Below are positions 18,684 to 26,181 of a stretch of DNA of 64,000 bases, piece after piece. The stretch lies in NCBI GenBank assembly GCA_020635915.1, contig JACJYU010000001.1, forward strand, positions 310,001 to 374,000, read 5' to 3'. How positions within the stretch are numbered: position 1 is the stretch's first letter; every line of letters starts with the position of its first letter. A program made the position numbers and the translations under genes. Under the pieces are notes generated by a model that saw only the letters and a program-made list of their open reading frames with translations, was not told where the DNA came from and searched no databases. The stretch is from Flammeovirgaceae bacterium (GTDB taxonomy: Bacteria; Bacteroidota; Bacteroidia; Cytophagales; Cyclobacteriaceae).

Positions 18684-18691
18684 TATCTTCG
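18684..18691 (+). promoter_or_regulatory. Putative -7 promoter box of cysS
   Basis: TATCTTCG, one base from TAnnTTTG, with 21 nt to the cysS ATG at 18713. I see no -33 TTG at proper spacing. Confidence 0.35.
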
Positions 18692-18712
18692 CCCCAATTT
18701 CTAATGGCATAA

Positions 18713-20224
18713 ATGGAACTTTACGAAAAATACCCGGTATCCATCTCCAACACATTAAGTGGCAAAAAGGAAAAATTTGTACCCCTCAACCCCCCGTTTG
18801 TCGGGATGTATTCCTGCGGGCCCACGGTGTACAGCGAAGTGCACCTGGGCAACCTGAGGACGTTCACCGTATTCGATGTGGTGTTCCGCTACCTCACGCA
18901 CCTGGGCTACAAGGTCCGCTATGTACGCAATATCACCGATGCCGGCCACCTGACCAACGATGCCGGTGAAGGCGTGGACAGGATAGAAGAGCGTGCCAGG
19001 CTGGAGGAACTGGAACCCATGGAGGTCGTTCAAAAATATACCGTTGGCTTTCATGAGGTGTGCCGTATCTTCAACATTCTGCCACCCACGATCGAGCCCA
19101 CCGCCACCGGCCATATCGTGGAACAGATTGAAATGGTAAAAAAAATAATTGCCAATGGCTATGCCTACGAAGTAAATGGCTCCATCTATTTCGATGTGAA
19201 CAAGTTCTCCGAAAAACACCGGTACGGTGAGCTTAGCGGCCGCAATATTGAGGAACTGATGGAAGGCACGCGTGCCCTGGACCGCCAGGATGAAAAAAGG
19301 AACCCTATTGATTTTGCCATTTGGAAGGGCGTGTCGCCCAACCACATACAAAGATGGCCTTCGCCATGGGGGGAAGGAATACCGGGATGGCACCTGGAGT
19401 GTTCCGTGATGGGCACCAAGTACCTTGGCAAACAATTTGACATCCACGGTGGCGGCATGGACCTTAAGTTTCCCCACCACGAATGTGAAATAGCACAAAG
19501 CATAGGCGCGTACGGGACCGAGCCCGTGAGGTATTGGATGCACGCCAATATGCTGACGGTAAATGGCGAGAAAATGAGCAAGTCGAAAGGCAATTCATTT
19601 CTCCCACGCGAACTGTTTACCGGGTCGCACCCGTTGCTCACAAAAGCCTACGCGCCCATGGCCGTGCGCTTTTTTATGTTGCAATCGCACTACTCCAGCA
19701 CACTGGACTTCAGCAACGAGGCCCTCAACGCGGCAGAAAAAGGATACCGGAAATTGATGAACGCATTGGGCACATTAAGGGAATTGGGCCACCCCGGGGG
19801 AAATAGCAAGGTAAACGAAGCGCTTGTTGCCGACCTTGACCGGTTGGTGGGGGAATGCTACCAAAGCATGGGCGATGACTTCAACACGGCCAAAACACTG
19901 GCGGTATTGTTTGAGATGGCGGCCAGGATAAACGATTTCAAATCGGGCAACCAACACCTGGGCACGGTAGGGCAAGATGCCTTTGCCCGTTTCAAGGACA
20001 CGTATGTTGCCTTTGTGCAGGATGTGCTGGGGCTGAAGGAGGAAAATGCCCAGGACGAAAATTTGCTTGATGGGCTCATTCAAATGCTAATAGAGGTGAG
20101 GAAGAAAGCACGGGCAGGAAAGGACTTCGCCTTGTCGGACAAAATCCGGGACGACCTTAAGGCTTTGGGGGTGCAACTGAAAGATGGGAAGGACGGGGCC
20201 ATTGACTACGAGATCGAGCCGTGA
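18713..20224 (+). CDS. cysS: Cysteine--tRNA ligase
   Basis: Class I aminoacyl-tRNA synthetase that charges tRNA-Cys. The zinc/HIGH region is SCGPTVYSEVHLGNLRTF (about 29-46), later zinc ligands are in GWHLECSVMG and FPHHECE, and the KMSKS loop is GEKMSKSKGNS. The C-terminal DALR-type and anticodon regions follow; length 503 is normal. The stop overlaps the GTG start of yidD (GTGA), so the two genes are co-translated. Confidence 0.98.
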   Translation: MELYEKYPVSISNTLSGKKEKFVPLNPPFVGMYSCGPTVYSEVHLGNLRTFTVFDVVFRYLTHLGYKVRYVRNITDAGHLTNDAGEGVDRIEERARLEELEPMEVVQKYTVGFHEVCRIFNILPPTIEPTATGHIVEQIEMVKKIIANGYAYEVNGSIYFDVNKFSEKHRYGELSGRNIEELMEGTRALDRQDEKRNPIDFAIWKGVSPNHIQRWPSPWGEGIPGWHLECSVMGTKYLGKQFDIHGGGMDLKFPHHECEIAQSIGAYGTEPVRYWMHANMLTVNGEKMSKSKGNSFLPRELFTGSHPLLTKAYAPMAVRFFMLQSHYSSTLDFSNEALNAAEKGYRKLMNALGTLRELGHPGGNSKVNEALVADLDRLVGECYQSMGDDFNTAKTLAVLFEMAARINDFKSGNQHLGTVGQDAFARFKDTYVAFVQDVLGLKEENAQDENLLDGLIQMLIEVRKKARAGKDFALSDKIRDDLKALGVQLKDGKDGAIDYEIEP

Positions 20225-20472
20225 GCCATTCCAGCAACATCCTGAAAAAGATATTTATTTTTCCCGTTCGCCTGTACCAGTTGGGCATATCCCCATTGCT
20301 GGGGGCCCATTGCCGCCATACGCCATCCTGTTCGCAATACACCATAGAAGCCATACAGGAGTGGGGCCCCCTCAAAGGTACCTGGCTGGGGATAAAAAGG
20401 ATTGCGCGGTGCCATCCCTGGGGCACCAGCGGCTATGACCCCGTGCCGAAGAAGAAGGAAAGTGAATTATAG
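20221..20472 (+). CDS. yidD: Membrane protein insertion efficiency factor YidD
   Basis: An 83-residue protein starting at GTG 20221 inside the cysS stop. The signature FPVRLYQLGISPLLGAHCR and HTPSCSQYTIEAI with three Cys is diagnostic, as is RIARCHPWGTSGYDPVP. YidD assists insertion of inner-membrane proteins by YidC. In many bacteria it is near rpmH-rnpA-yidC; here it follows cysS instead. The tandem palindromic repeat array begins 20 nt after its stop. Confidence 0.95.
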   Translation: MSHSSNILKKIFIFPVRLYQLGISPLLGAHCRHTPSCSQYTIEAIQEWGPLKGTWLGIKRIARCHPWGTSGYDPVPKKKESEL

Positions 20473-20492
20473 AGGACCCTTGGCCCTCATTC

Positions 20493-20792
20493 TTCGTGTC
20501 CCCACGAACCTCTATACCTACAAACCTCTCAACTATTTCCAAGGTTCGTGTCCCCACGAACCTTATAAACCCAAACCTTTCCATCATCGCCACTTATTCC
20601 CCATTCCAAGGTTCGTGTCCCCACGAACCTTAAACCCAAACCTTTCCATCATCGCCACTTATTCCCCAATCCAAACTTCGTGTCCCCACGAACCTCAAAC
20701 CCAAACCTTTCCATCATCGCCACTTATTCCCAATCCAAACTTCGTGTCCCCACGAACCTCAAACCCAAACCTTTCCATCATCGCCACTTATT
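20493..20792 (+). repeat. Tandem array of palindromic repeats, five hairpin copies
   Basis: Five copies of TTCGTGTCCCCACGAACCT begin at 20493, 20545, 20612, 20677 and 20741. Copies 2 and 3 are full hairpins: AAGGTTCGTG, loop TCCC, CACGAACCTT (20541-20564 and 20608-20631), with 10-bp perfect arms. Copies 1, 4 and 5 keep only the inner 6-bp arms. From copy 2 on, the spacer is also conserved (AACCCAAACCTTTCCATC then ATCGCCACTTATTCC), so the unit is about 64-67 bp. A last spacer ends at 20792, just before the TAAATTTG box of the next gene. The array lies between yidD and the ACMSD gene. Function is unknown; terminator, RNA-stability or protein-binding roles are all possible. Conserved spacers exclude CRISPR. 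Confidence 0.85.
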
Positions 20793-20794
20793 CG

Positions 20795-20802
20795 TAAATT
20801 TG
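20795..20802 (+). promoter_or_regulatory. Putative -7 promoter box of the ACMSD gene
   Basis: TAAATTTG exactly matches TAnnTTTG, 19 nt before ATG 20822. TTT at 20772-20774, within the last repeat unit, sits 20 nt upstream, where a -33 element is expected. The final repeat copy therefore supplies the upstream part of this promoter. Confidence 0.55.
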
Positions 20803-20821
20803 CGGATTGGCCTGTCCACAA

Positions 20822-21829
20822 ATGCTTAAAATAGACTCCCATACCCACATCCTCCCAAAAAAACTGCCCCACTGGAAGGAAAAATTTGGTTATGGCGATT
20901 TTATCTACCTCCAGCACCACAAAAAAGGGGCGGCCAAGATGATGAAAGGCAACCAGTTCTTCAGGGAAATCCAAGAGAACTGCTGGGACCCGGAACTGAG
21001 GATAAAGGAATACGAAGCGTTCAATACCCAAGTGCAGGTGGTGTGCACCGTGCCGGTAATGTTTTCCTATTGGGCCAAGCCACCTGACTGCCTTTCCGTT
21101 TCCGGGTTTTTAAACGACCACATAGCCGGGGTAGTGGACAAATACCCCAAGAATTATATCGGGCTGGGCACCGTGCCCATGCAGGACACGGAACTGGCCA
21201 TTCAGGAACTGGAACGCTGTAGGGAAATCGGGCTGAAGGGGGTACAAATTGGCTCCAACATCAATAATGAAAACCTGAACGAGGACCGCTTCTACCCTAT
21301 TTTCGAAGCTTGCGAAAAGCTGGGCATGGCCGTGTTGGTCCACCCCTGGAACATGATGGGCATGAAACAAATGCAACGGTACTGGCTTCCGTGGCTGGTG
21401 GGCATGCCCGCGGAAACATCGCGGGCCATTTGCTCCATGCTCTTCGGGGGCATTTTTGAAAGGCTCCCAAAATTGCGTGTGAATTTCGCCCATGCCGGAG
21501 GCTCTTTCATGTTCACCATTGGCCGCATTGAGCATGGCTTTAATTGCCGCCCCGACCTGGTCGCCATAGACAATAACGTAAACCCCCGCAACTATCTTGG
21601 AAAATTTTGGGTTGATTCCATCACCCATGATGCCACCATGCTGGAGTATGTGATCAAGCTGCAGGGGGCCAGAAGGATAACTTTGGGGTCCGATTACCCG
21701 TTTCCCCTTGGCGACCTGGAAGTGGGCAGGTTCATAGAAGAAATGGACCTTGCGCAGGAAAGCAAAGAAGACATATTTAGTAACTCCACCCTTGAGTGGC
21801 TCGGCCTGGACAAAGGGCTTTATATTTGA
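20822..21829 (+). CDS. 2-amino-3-carboxymuconate-6-semialdehyde decarboxylase (ACMSD) family
   Basis: Zinc-dependent decarboxylase of the amidohydrolase superfamily that diverts the kynurenine/3-hydroxyanthranilate pathway from quinolinate. It is 335 residues long and closely follows animal ACMSD as I recall it: KIDSHTHILPKKLP with His7/His9, FGYGDF, QENCWDPELRIKE, TVPVMFSYWAKP, YWLPWLVGMPAET, FAHAGGSF and LGSDYPFPLG with the metal Asp. ATG 20822 was chosen over an upstream TTG because the family starts at this point and the promoter box lies just before it. No other kynurenine-pathway gene is in the window. Confidence 0.93.
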   Translation: MLKIDSHTHILPKKLPHWKEKFGYGDFIYLQHHKKGAAKMMKGNQFFREIQENCWDPELRIKEYEAFNTQVQVVCTVPVMFSYWAKPPDCLSVSGFLNDHIAGVVDKYPKNYIGLGTVPMQDTELAIQELERCREIGLKGVQIGSNINNENLNEDRFYPIFEACEKLGMAVLVHPWNMMGMKQMQRYWLPWLVGMPAETSRAICSMLFGGIFERLPKLRVNFAHAGGSFMFTIGRIEHGFNCRPDLVAIDNNVNPRNYLGKFWVDSITHDATMLEYVIKLQGARRITLGSDYPFPLGDLEVGRFIEEMDLAQESKEDIFSNSTLEWLGLDKGLYI

Positions 21830-21833
21830 AAGA

Positions 21834-22463
21834 GTGAAAACAATATTTTACATACTGCCCTTCCTTACGCTCCCTGTTGCCGCAATGGCGCAATCACAGG
21901 AGCAAAGGGTACGCGAATTTGAACTTCAGCAGCAGGTAGTGGAAAAACAATCCTACAATGCCCTGCTTGACTCAGCGGTATGGCTCTCCCAACAAGGAAA
22001 GTATGCGGAAGCGGACGGCAAATTCAGGCAGCTCTTGCGCACGGTAAAAAGCGTGCCATCCGACCTTGTATACCACTTTGGCGAAAACTCGTTCCACCTG
22101 GGCAACTACAAACAAAGTGTGGACTGGCTAAACAAGTACATTCAACTGAAGGGCACTAGCGGGCAATATTCCGCACAGGCCGTGGAGCGGTTGAAAACCG
22201 CGGAAGAAGCCTTAATGAACGAACGGGCCCTCCAATCGCGGCAGGCCGGGCAGATATTGTCAAAAGACTTCAACATAGACTGTGGCCCTACGGGCAAAGT
22301 CACCTGCCCTGTTTGCAAAGGGTCCACCGTGATCGTTAAAAAAGGCTACCTGGGCGATACTTACAAGACATGCCCTTATTGCCACAAGGAGGGCTACCTC
22401 GACTGCGGGGAGTACAACCTGCTGCTAAAGGGCCAACTCCACCCCTCCAACGCAAACCCCTGA
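21834..22463 (+). CDS. Exported protein with C-terminal zinc ribbon
   Basis: Starts at GTG 21834, giving a signal peptide (TIFYILPFLTLPVAAMAQ); the open frame upstream overlaps the ACMSD gene and is not signal-like. The mature part is helical with TPR-like character (AVWLSQQGKYAEADGKFRQL, FHLGNYKQSVDWLNKYI). Residues about 160-197 carry two CxxC pairs, CPVCKG and CPYCHKEG, followed by DCG, a DnaJ-type zinc ribbon. A zinc ribbon in an exported protein is uncommon. It is 4 nt after the ACMSD stop and so probably co-transcribed, though no functional link is evident. I do not recognise a named family. Confidence 0.75.
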   Translation: MKTIFYILPFLTLPVAAMAQSQEQRVREFELQQQVVEKQSYNALLDSAVWLSQQGKYAEADGKFRQLLRTVKSVPSDLVYHFGENSFHLGNYKQSVDWLNKYIQLKGTSGQYSAQAVERLKTAEEALMNERALQSRQAGQILSKDFNIDCGPTGKVTCPVCKGSTVIVKKGYLGDTYKTCPYCHKEGYLDCGEYNLLLKGQLHPSNANP

Positions 22464-22494
22464 TTAGCAAACGACTGACTTATAATTAGTTAGG

Positions 22495-22525
22495 TTGTCA
22501 AAAAATCCATTTTTCCGTAAATTTG
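22495..22525 (+). promoter_or_regulatory. Promoter of trhO
   Basis: TTG at 22495-22497, 20 nt, then TAAATTTG (22518-22525): the best Bacteroidota -33/-7 match in the window. The start codon is 20 nt after the -7 box, so the leader would be about 15 nt. Confidence 0.65.
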
Positions 22526-22545
22526 CGGCAATATTTATTTCGATA

Positions 22546-23583
22546 ATGGCATTGCACAACCGCATAGACAAACGCATATTAAAAAACCAATTGAAGGACA
22601 TCCCCTACCTTAGGAAAACGCTTTCCTTCTATAAATACCATCCTATTGCCGACCCTCAGGCCTTCAGGGACACGCTTTATGCCGGGCTGGACAAACTGCA
22701 GGTATGGGGAAGGATATATGTGGCCACGGAAGGCATCAATGCCCAGGTAAGCGTGCCCGCCCAGTACTTTAACGACTTTAAAGCCTACCTGGATGGCATC
22801 CCGTTCCTGGCCAACCTGCGGTTGAACATTGCCATAGATGATGATGGAAAATCTTTTTTCAAACTGAAAATCCTGGTACGGAAAAAGATTGTGGCCGATG
22901 GGCTCAACGATGAATCCTTTGACGCCAGCAACTCAGGGCACCACCTGGACGCCCCCACCTTTAACCAGCTGACCGAAGACCCCTCCACCATTATTGTGGA
23001 CATGCGCAACCATTACGAAAGCGAAATAGGCCACTTTAAAAATGCCATTTGCCCTGATGTGGACACCTTCAGGGACGCCCTGCCCGTGGTGGAGAAAATG
23101 CTGGAAACGGAAAAAGAAAAAAACGTGGTGATGTATTGCACCGGGGGCATTCGATGCGAAAAGGCCAGCGCCTGGTTCAAGCACCGGGGTTTTTTGAATG
23201 TTTACCAATTGGAGGGTGGCATTATCGAATATGCCAGGCAGGTAAAGGACTTTGGCCTCGAAAACAAATTTGTAGGCAAAAACTTTGTGTTTGACGAGCG
23301 CCTCGGGGAACGGGTTTCAGAAGACATTATAAGCGTGTGCCACCAGTGCGGAAGGCCTTGTGACACGCACACCAACTGCAAAAACGATGGCTGCCACCTT
23401 TTGTTCATCCAATGTGGCGATTGTGCCCAAAAACTAAATGGCTGCTGCTCCACGGAATGCAAGGATATAATCGAATTGCCGGAAGAAAAGCAGAAAGCGC
23501 TGAGGGCGGGCCTGAATAAAGGCAGGCAGGTTTTCAAGAAAGGGCGTTCTGAAAAAATATTGTACAAAGCCAGCACCCAATGA
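22546..23583 (+). CDS. trhO: tRNA uridine(34) hydroxylase (rhodanese family)
   Basis: Oxygen-dependent hydroxylase that makes 5-hydroxyuridine at the wobble position of certain tRNAs (UPF0176 family). An N-terminal acylphosphatase-like domain contains YVATEGINAQVSVP; the rhodanese domain has the active-site loop MYCTGGIRCEKAS; a Cys-rich C-terminal region (CHQCGRPCDTHTNC, CGDCAQ, CCSTEC) is typical of the longer members. ATG 22546 is preferred to an earlier in-frame start at 22495 because that start overlaps the -33 box. The stop overlaps mog by 4 bases. Confidence 0.95.
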   Translation: MALHNRIDKRILKNQLKDIPYLRKTLSFYKYHPIADPQAFRDTLYAGLDKLQVWGRIYVATEGINAQVSVPAQYFNDFKAYLDGIPFLANLRLNIAIDDDGKSFFKLKILVRKKIVADGLNDESFDASNSGHHLDAPTFNQLTEDPSTIIVDMRNHYESEIGHFKNAICPDVDTFRDALPVVEKMLETEKEKNVVMYCTGGIRCEKASAWFKHRGFLNVYQLEGGIIEYARQVKDFGLENKFVGKNFVFDERLGERVSEDIISVCHQCGRPCDTHTNCKNDGCHLLFIQCGDCAQKLNGCCSTECKDIIELPEEKQKALRAGLNKGRQVFKKGRSEKILYKASTQ

Positions 23584-24110
23584 TAGCGCGCATTGGCATC
23601 ATCAATGTTTCGGACCGGGCAAGCAAAGGCATCTATGAAGATTTGCCCGGCAGGGCCATTGTGGACACCCTCAACGAATACCTAACGAGCGACTGGGAGA
23701 AGGAATATGCCGTCATCCCGGACGAACAAGAACTTATAGCGCAAGCCATGATGGACATGGCCGACAACAAAGGGTGCTGCCTTATCGTGACCTCCGGTGG
23801 CACGGGCCCGGCCTTGCGCGATGTGACGCCCGAGGCCACAGCGGCCGTCTGCGAAAAGATGATGCCCGGCTTTGGGGAACTAATGCGGTCGGTAAGCCTT
23901 CAATATGTGCCTACCGCCATCCTTTCCCGGCAAACGGCCGGTATCCGGAACAAAACCCTCATTGTGAACCTGCCCGGGAAACCAAAAGCCATCCGTCAGT
24001 GTTTGGATGCCGTGTTTCCGGCCATCCCATATTGCATCGATTTACTGGAGGGTCCGTTTCTCGAGTGCAATGAAGAAATAATCAAACCTTTTAGGCCGGC
24101 AAAAGTATAA
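23580..24110 (+). CDS. mog: Molybdopterin adenylyltransferase
   Basis: Activates molybdopterin with ATP ahead of molybdate insertion. A 176-residue MoaB/Mog fold: IGIINVSDRASKG at the N-terminus, TSGGTGPALRDVTPEAT (about 77-93) as the molybdopterin-binding loop, and NLPGKPKAIRQCL. It overlaps trhO by ATGA. No other molybdenum-cofactor gene is in the window, so the link to trhO is positional only. The MoaB alternative cannot be wholly excluded, but length and motifs favour Mog. Confidence 0.93.
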   Translation: MIARIGIINVSDRASKGIYEDLPGRAIVDTLNEYLTSDWEKEYAVIPDEQELIAQAMMDMADNKGCCLIVTSGGTGPALRDVTPEATAAVCEKMMPGFGELMRSVSLQYVPTAILSRQTAGIRNKTLIVNLPGKPKAIRQCLDAVFPAIPYCIDLLEGPFLECNEEIIKPFRPAKV

Positions 24111-24116
24111 GGGACT

Positions 24117-25097
24117 ATGGCAAGGATAAAATATTATTACGATACCGAAACCTGCAAGTACGAAAGGGTAAAGACCACCACGGGGGACATCATCCTGAAT
24201 TCGCTGGGGATCATGTCGCTTACGCTCATCATGGCGGTGGGTTTGCTGTTGCTCTACACGGCCTATTTTGAATCGCCAAAAGAACTGCTGCTCGCCAATG
24301 AAGTAAAAGAGCTTGAATATTATTACGATAACCTGGCCAGGGAGGTGGAACAATTGGATGGCATCCTCGCCAAAATGGAACACCGTGACGACAACATCTA
24401 CAGGGCGGTTTTGGGGGCCGAGCCCATTGAAGCTTCCATCCGAAATGCAGGCGTTGGGGGCGTGGACCGCTACCAGGACATAAAGAACAAGGGCATCCTG
24501 CACGAAGACATAATCGTGAAGTTGAGCGAGCACGTGGACAAGCTCAGGCGCAAGGTGTACATAGAATCCAAGTCGCAGGACGAGGTGGTGCAATTGGCCG
24601 TAAAAAAAGAACAGTTGTTTGCGGCCATCCCCGCCATCCAGCCGATCTCCAACAAAGAATTGATACGGCTTTCCTCCGGGTACGGGATCAGGTTCCACCC
24701 CATTTACAAGGTAAAAAAAATGCACCCCGGTATTGATTTCTCCGCGCCCATTGGCACCCCCATTTATGCCACCGCTGACGGTGTGGTGGACCATGTGAAC
24801 GTAAGCTTCAGCGGCTATGGCAAAAGCGTGGAAATAGACCACGGCTTTGGTTACCGTACCCGCTATGCCCATATGCATGGTTTTGCCGTGAAGGTAGGCC
24901 AAAAGGTAAAACGCGGGGAATTGATCGGCTATGTCGGAAATACCGGGCTGTCCACCGCGCCCCATTTGCATTACGAGGTTTTCATCAACAACAGGCATGT
25001 CAACCCGGTGCATTATTTCTTCAACGACCTCAATCCGGCCGAATACGAAAAGATCGTGGAACTGGCGTCCATCGAAAACCAATCTTTGGGAATGTAG
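24117..25097 (+). CDS. M23-family peptidoglycan endopeptidase, membrane-anchored
   Basis: A 326-residue protein with a short cytosolic N-terminus, one membrane span (about 36-58), a coiled-coil region (about 60-170) and a C-terminal LytM/M23 domain. Zinc-site motifs are HPGIDFSAPIGTP (His and Asp ligands) and HLHYEVFI near the end; HxHG-type YAHMHG lies between. All catalytic residues seem present, so this is likely an active cross-bridge endopeptidase rather than an EnvC-type activator. It starts 6 nt after mog. The coiled coil suggests regulation by a partner, which is inference. Confidence 0.92.
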   Translation: MARIKYYYDTETCKYERVKTTTGDIILNSLGIMSLTLIMAVGLLLLYTAYFESPKELLLANEVKELEYYYDNLAREVEQLDGILAKMEHRDDNIYRAVLGAEPIEASIRNAGVGGVDRYQDIKNKGILHEDIIVKLSEHVDKLRRKVYIESKSQDEVVQLAVKKEQLFAAIPAIQPISNKELIRLSSGYGIRFHPIYKVKKMHPGIDFSAPIGTPIYATADGVVDHVNVSFSGYGKSVEIDHGFGYRTRYAHMHGFAVKVGQKVKRGELIGYVGNTGLSTAPHLHYEVFINNRHVNPVHYFFNDLNPAEYEKIVELASIENQSLGM

Positions 25098-25235
25098 CGG
25101 CCGGGTAGGTGCGGCCACAGGCAGGCACCCCCTTCGAAGGCGATTGGGAACGGTCATGACCTCCTATAAAGCCCATTATCGGCTTAAATCTCTGATTACT
25201 GTTGAATTTTGTCCCATAAATCTTGAATTTACAAC

Positions 25236-26180
25236 ATGGTTCGAGTGGTTGTTTTTCAATGGTTGCTGGCCTTGGCCTTTAACGCCTCAGGCCAGGGGTG
25301 CAGTGATGCCGGGTTTTGCACCATGGGCGCCATGAAACCCGACCAACCTTTCAACAAAAAGGTCGAATTCAAACTGCGATCCATGGAATTCAGCTTTTAC
25401 AGGGGCACCACCACTACCTCCCCCATCGTTTACGTGGCCACGGCAGACCTGAACTTTAGCATCACGCCCAAAACCTTTTTCCAGGTGAAGCTCCCTTACC
25501 AGGCCGTAAAGGGAAACTTTGGCAAAACCAACGGCATGGGCGATATCTCCCTTAGCCTCACCCAAAACATAAAATCCACGGACAAGTACGATGTCAACGC
25601 TACGATAGGCGCCAAAATACCCTCCAACAAGGCCAACTTGTCGGACCCCACCCGCAACAACATCGTCTTTCCCATGTATTACCAGACCAGCCTTGGCACC
25701 TATGATTTCATTACGGGCATTTCACTGAAGACCAGGGACTGGTTGTTTGCCACTGGGCTCCAACATCCTTTCAATAAAAATGAAAACACCTTTGTTTGGG
25801 AAGAATGGAGGGAACCTGTTTACCCCGACTTCAATTATGTAAAAACCTACAACCAATCCAACCGCCTGAAACGCGGCACGGACATTATGTTTAGGGCAGA
25901 GCGTAATTTTAGGTTTTCCCAATTCAACGTTTCCCTGGGTGCCTTGCCCATCATCAGGGTAAGCAAGGATTCCATATTGGACCCGGTGACCGGGACACGG
26001 AAAAAGTTGGAGGGGACCACCGGCATGGCGTTGTCGGTGATAGGCACCTTTGGGTACGGCTTTAATGTGCAGTCTGGGGTGCGCCTGTTGATGGGCGTAA
26101 AGCTCACGGACCGAAAAGTAAACCCGGACGGCCTTACCCGCGATATGGTAACCACCGTTAGCTATTACTATAGGTTCTGA
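25236..26180 (+). CDS. Outer-membrane beta-barrel protein
   Basis: A 314-residue protein with a short signal peptide (VVVFQWLLALAFNASGQ). The mature part has alternating hydrophobic strands (FKLRSMEFSFYRGT, LNFSITPKTFFQVKLPY, GDISLSLTQNI, YDVNATIGAKIPS) and ends in a beta-signal with a terminal Phe (TVSYYYRF). This resembles transporter- or MetA-pathway-like barrels of Bacteroidota, but I recognise no specific family. The gene is 1 nt upstream of the TPR-CHAT protease gene, so the two must be co-transcribed. A pore, anchor or substrate role for the protease is possible. Confidence 0.8.
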   Translation: MVRVVVFQWLLALAFNASGQGCSDAGFCTMGAMKPDQPFNKKVEFKLRSMEFSFYRGTTTTSPIVYVATADLNFSITPKTFFQVKLPYQAVKGNFGKTNGMGDISLSLTQNIKSTDKYDVNATIGAKIPSNKANLSDPTRNNIVFPMYYQTSLGTYDFITGISLKTRDWLFATGLQHPFNKNENTFVWEEWREPVYPDFNYVKTYNQSNRLKRGTDIMFRAERNFRFSQFNVSLGALPIIRVSKDSILDPVTGTRKKLEGTTGMALSVIGTFGYGFNVQSGVRLLMGVKLTDRKVNPDGLTRDMVTTVSYYYRF

Positions 26181-26181
26181 C

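Noticed and set aside
20493..20792. CRISPR array
   Set aside because: The segments between the short palindromes are themselves conserved, and no cas gene is present.
20402..20797. Open frame with repeated peptides through the palindromic array
   Set aside because: The repetition comes from the DNA repeat; the frame overlaps yidD out of phase, and unit lengths of 64, 65 and 67 bp are not all multiples of three, so no peptide repeat would be kept.
24042..25157. Minus-strand open frame of 371 codons opposite the M23 peptidase gene
   Set aside because: The plus strand codes for an intact M23 domain with HLHYEV; the opposite frame has no recognisable feature.
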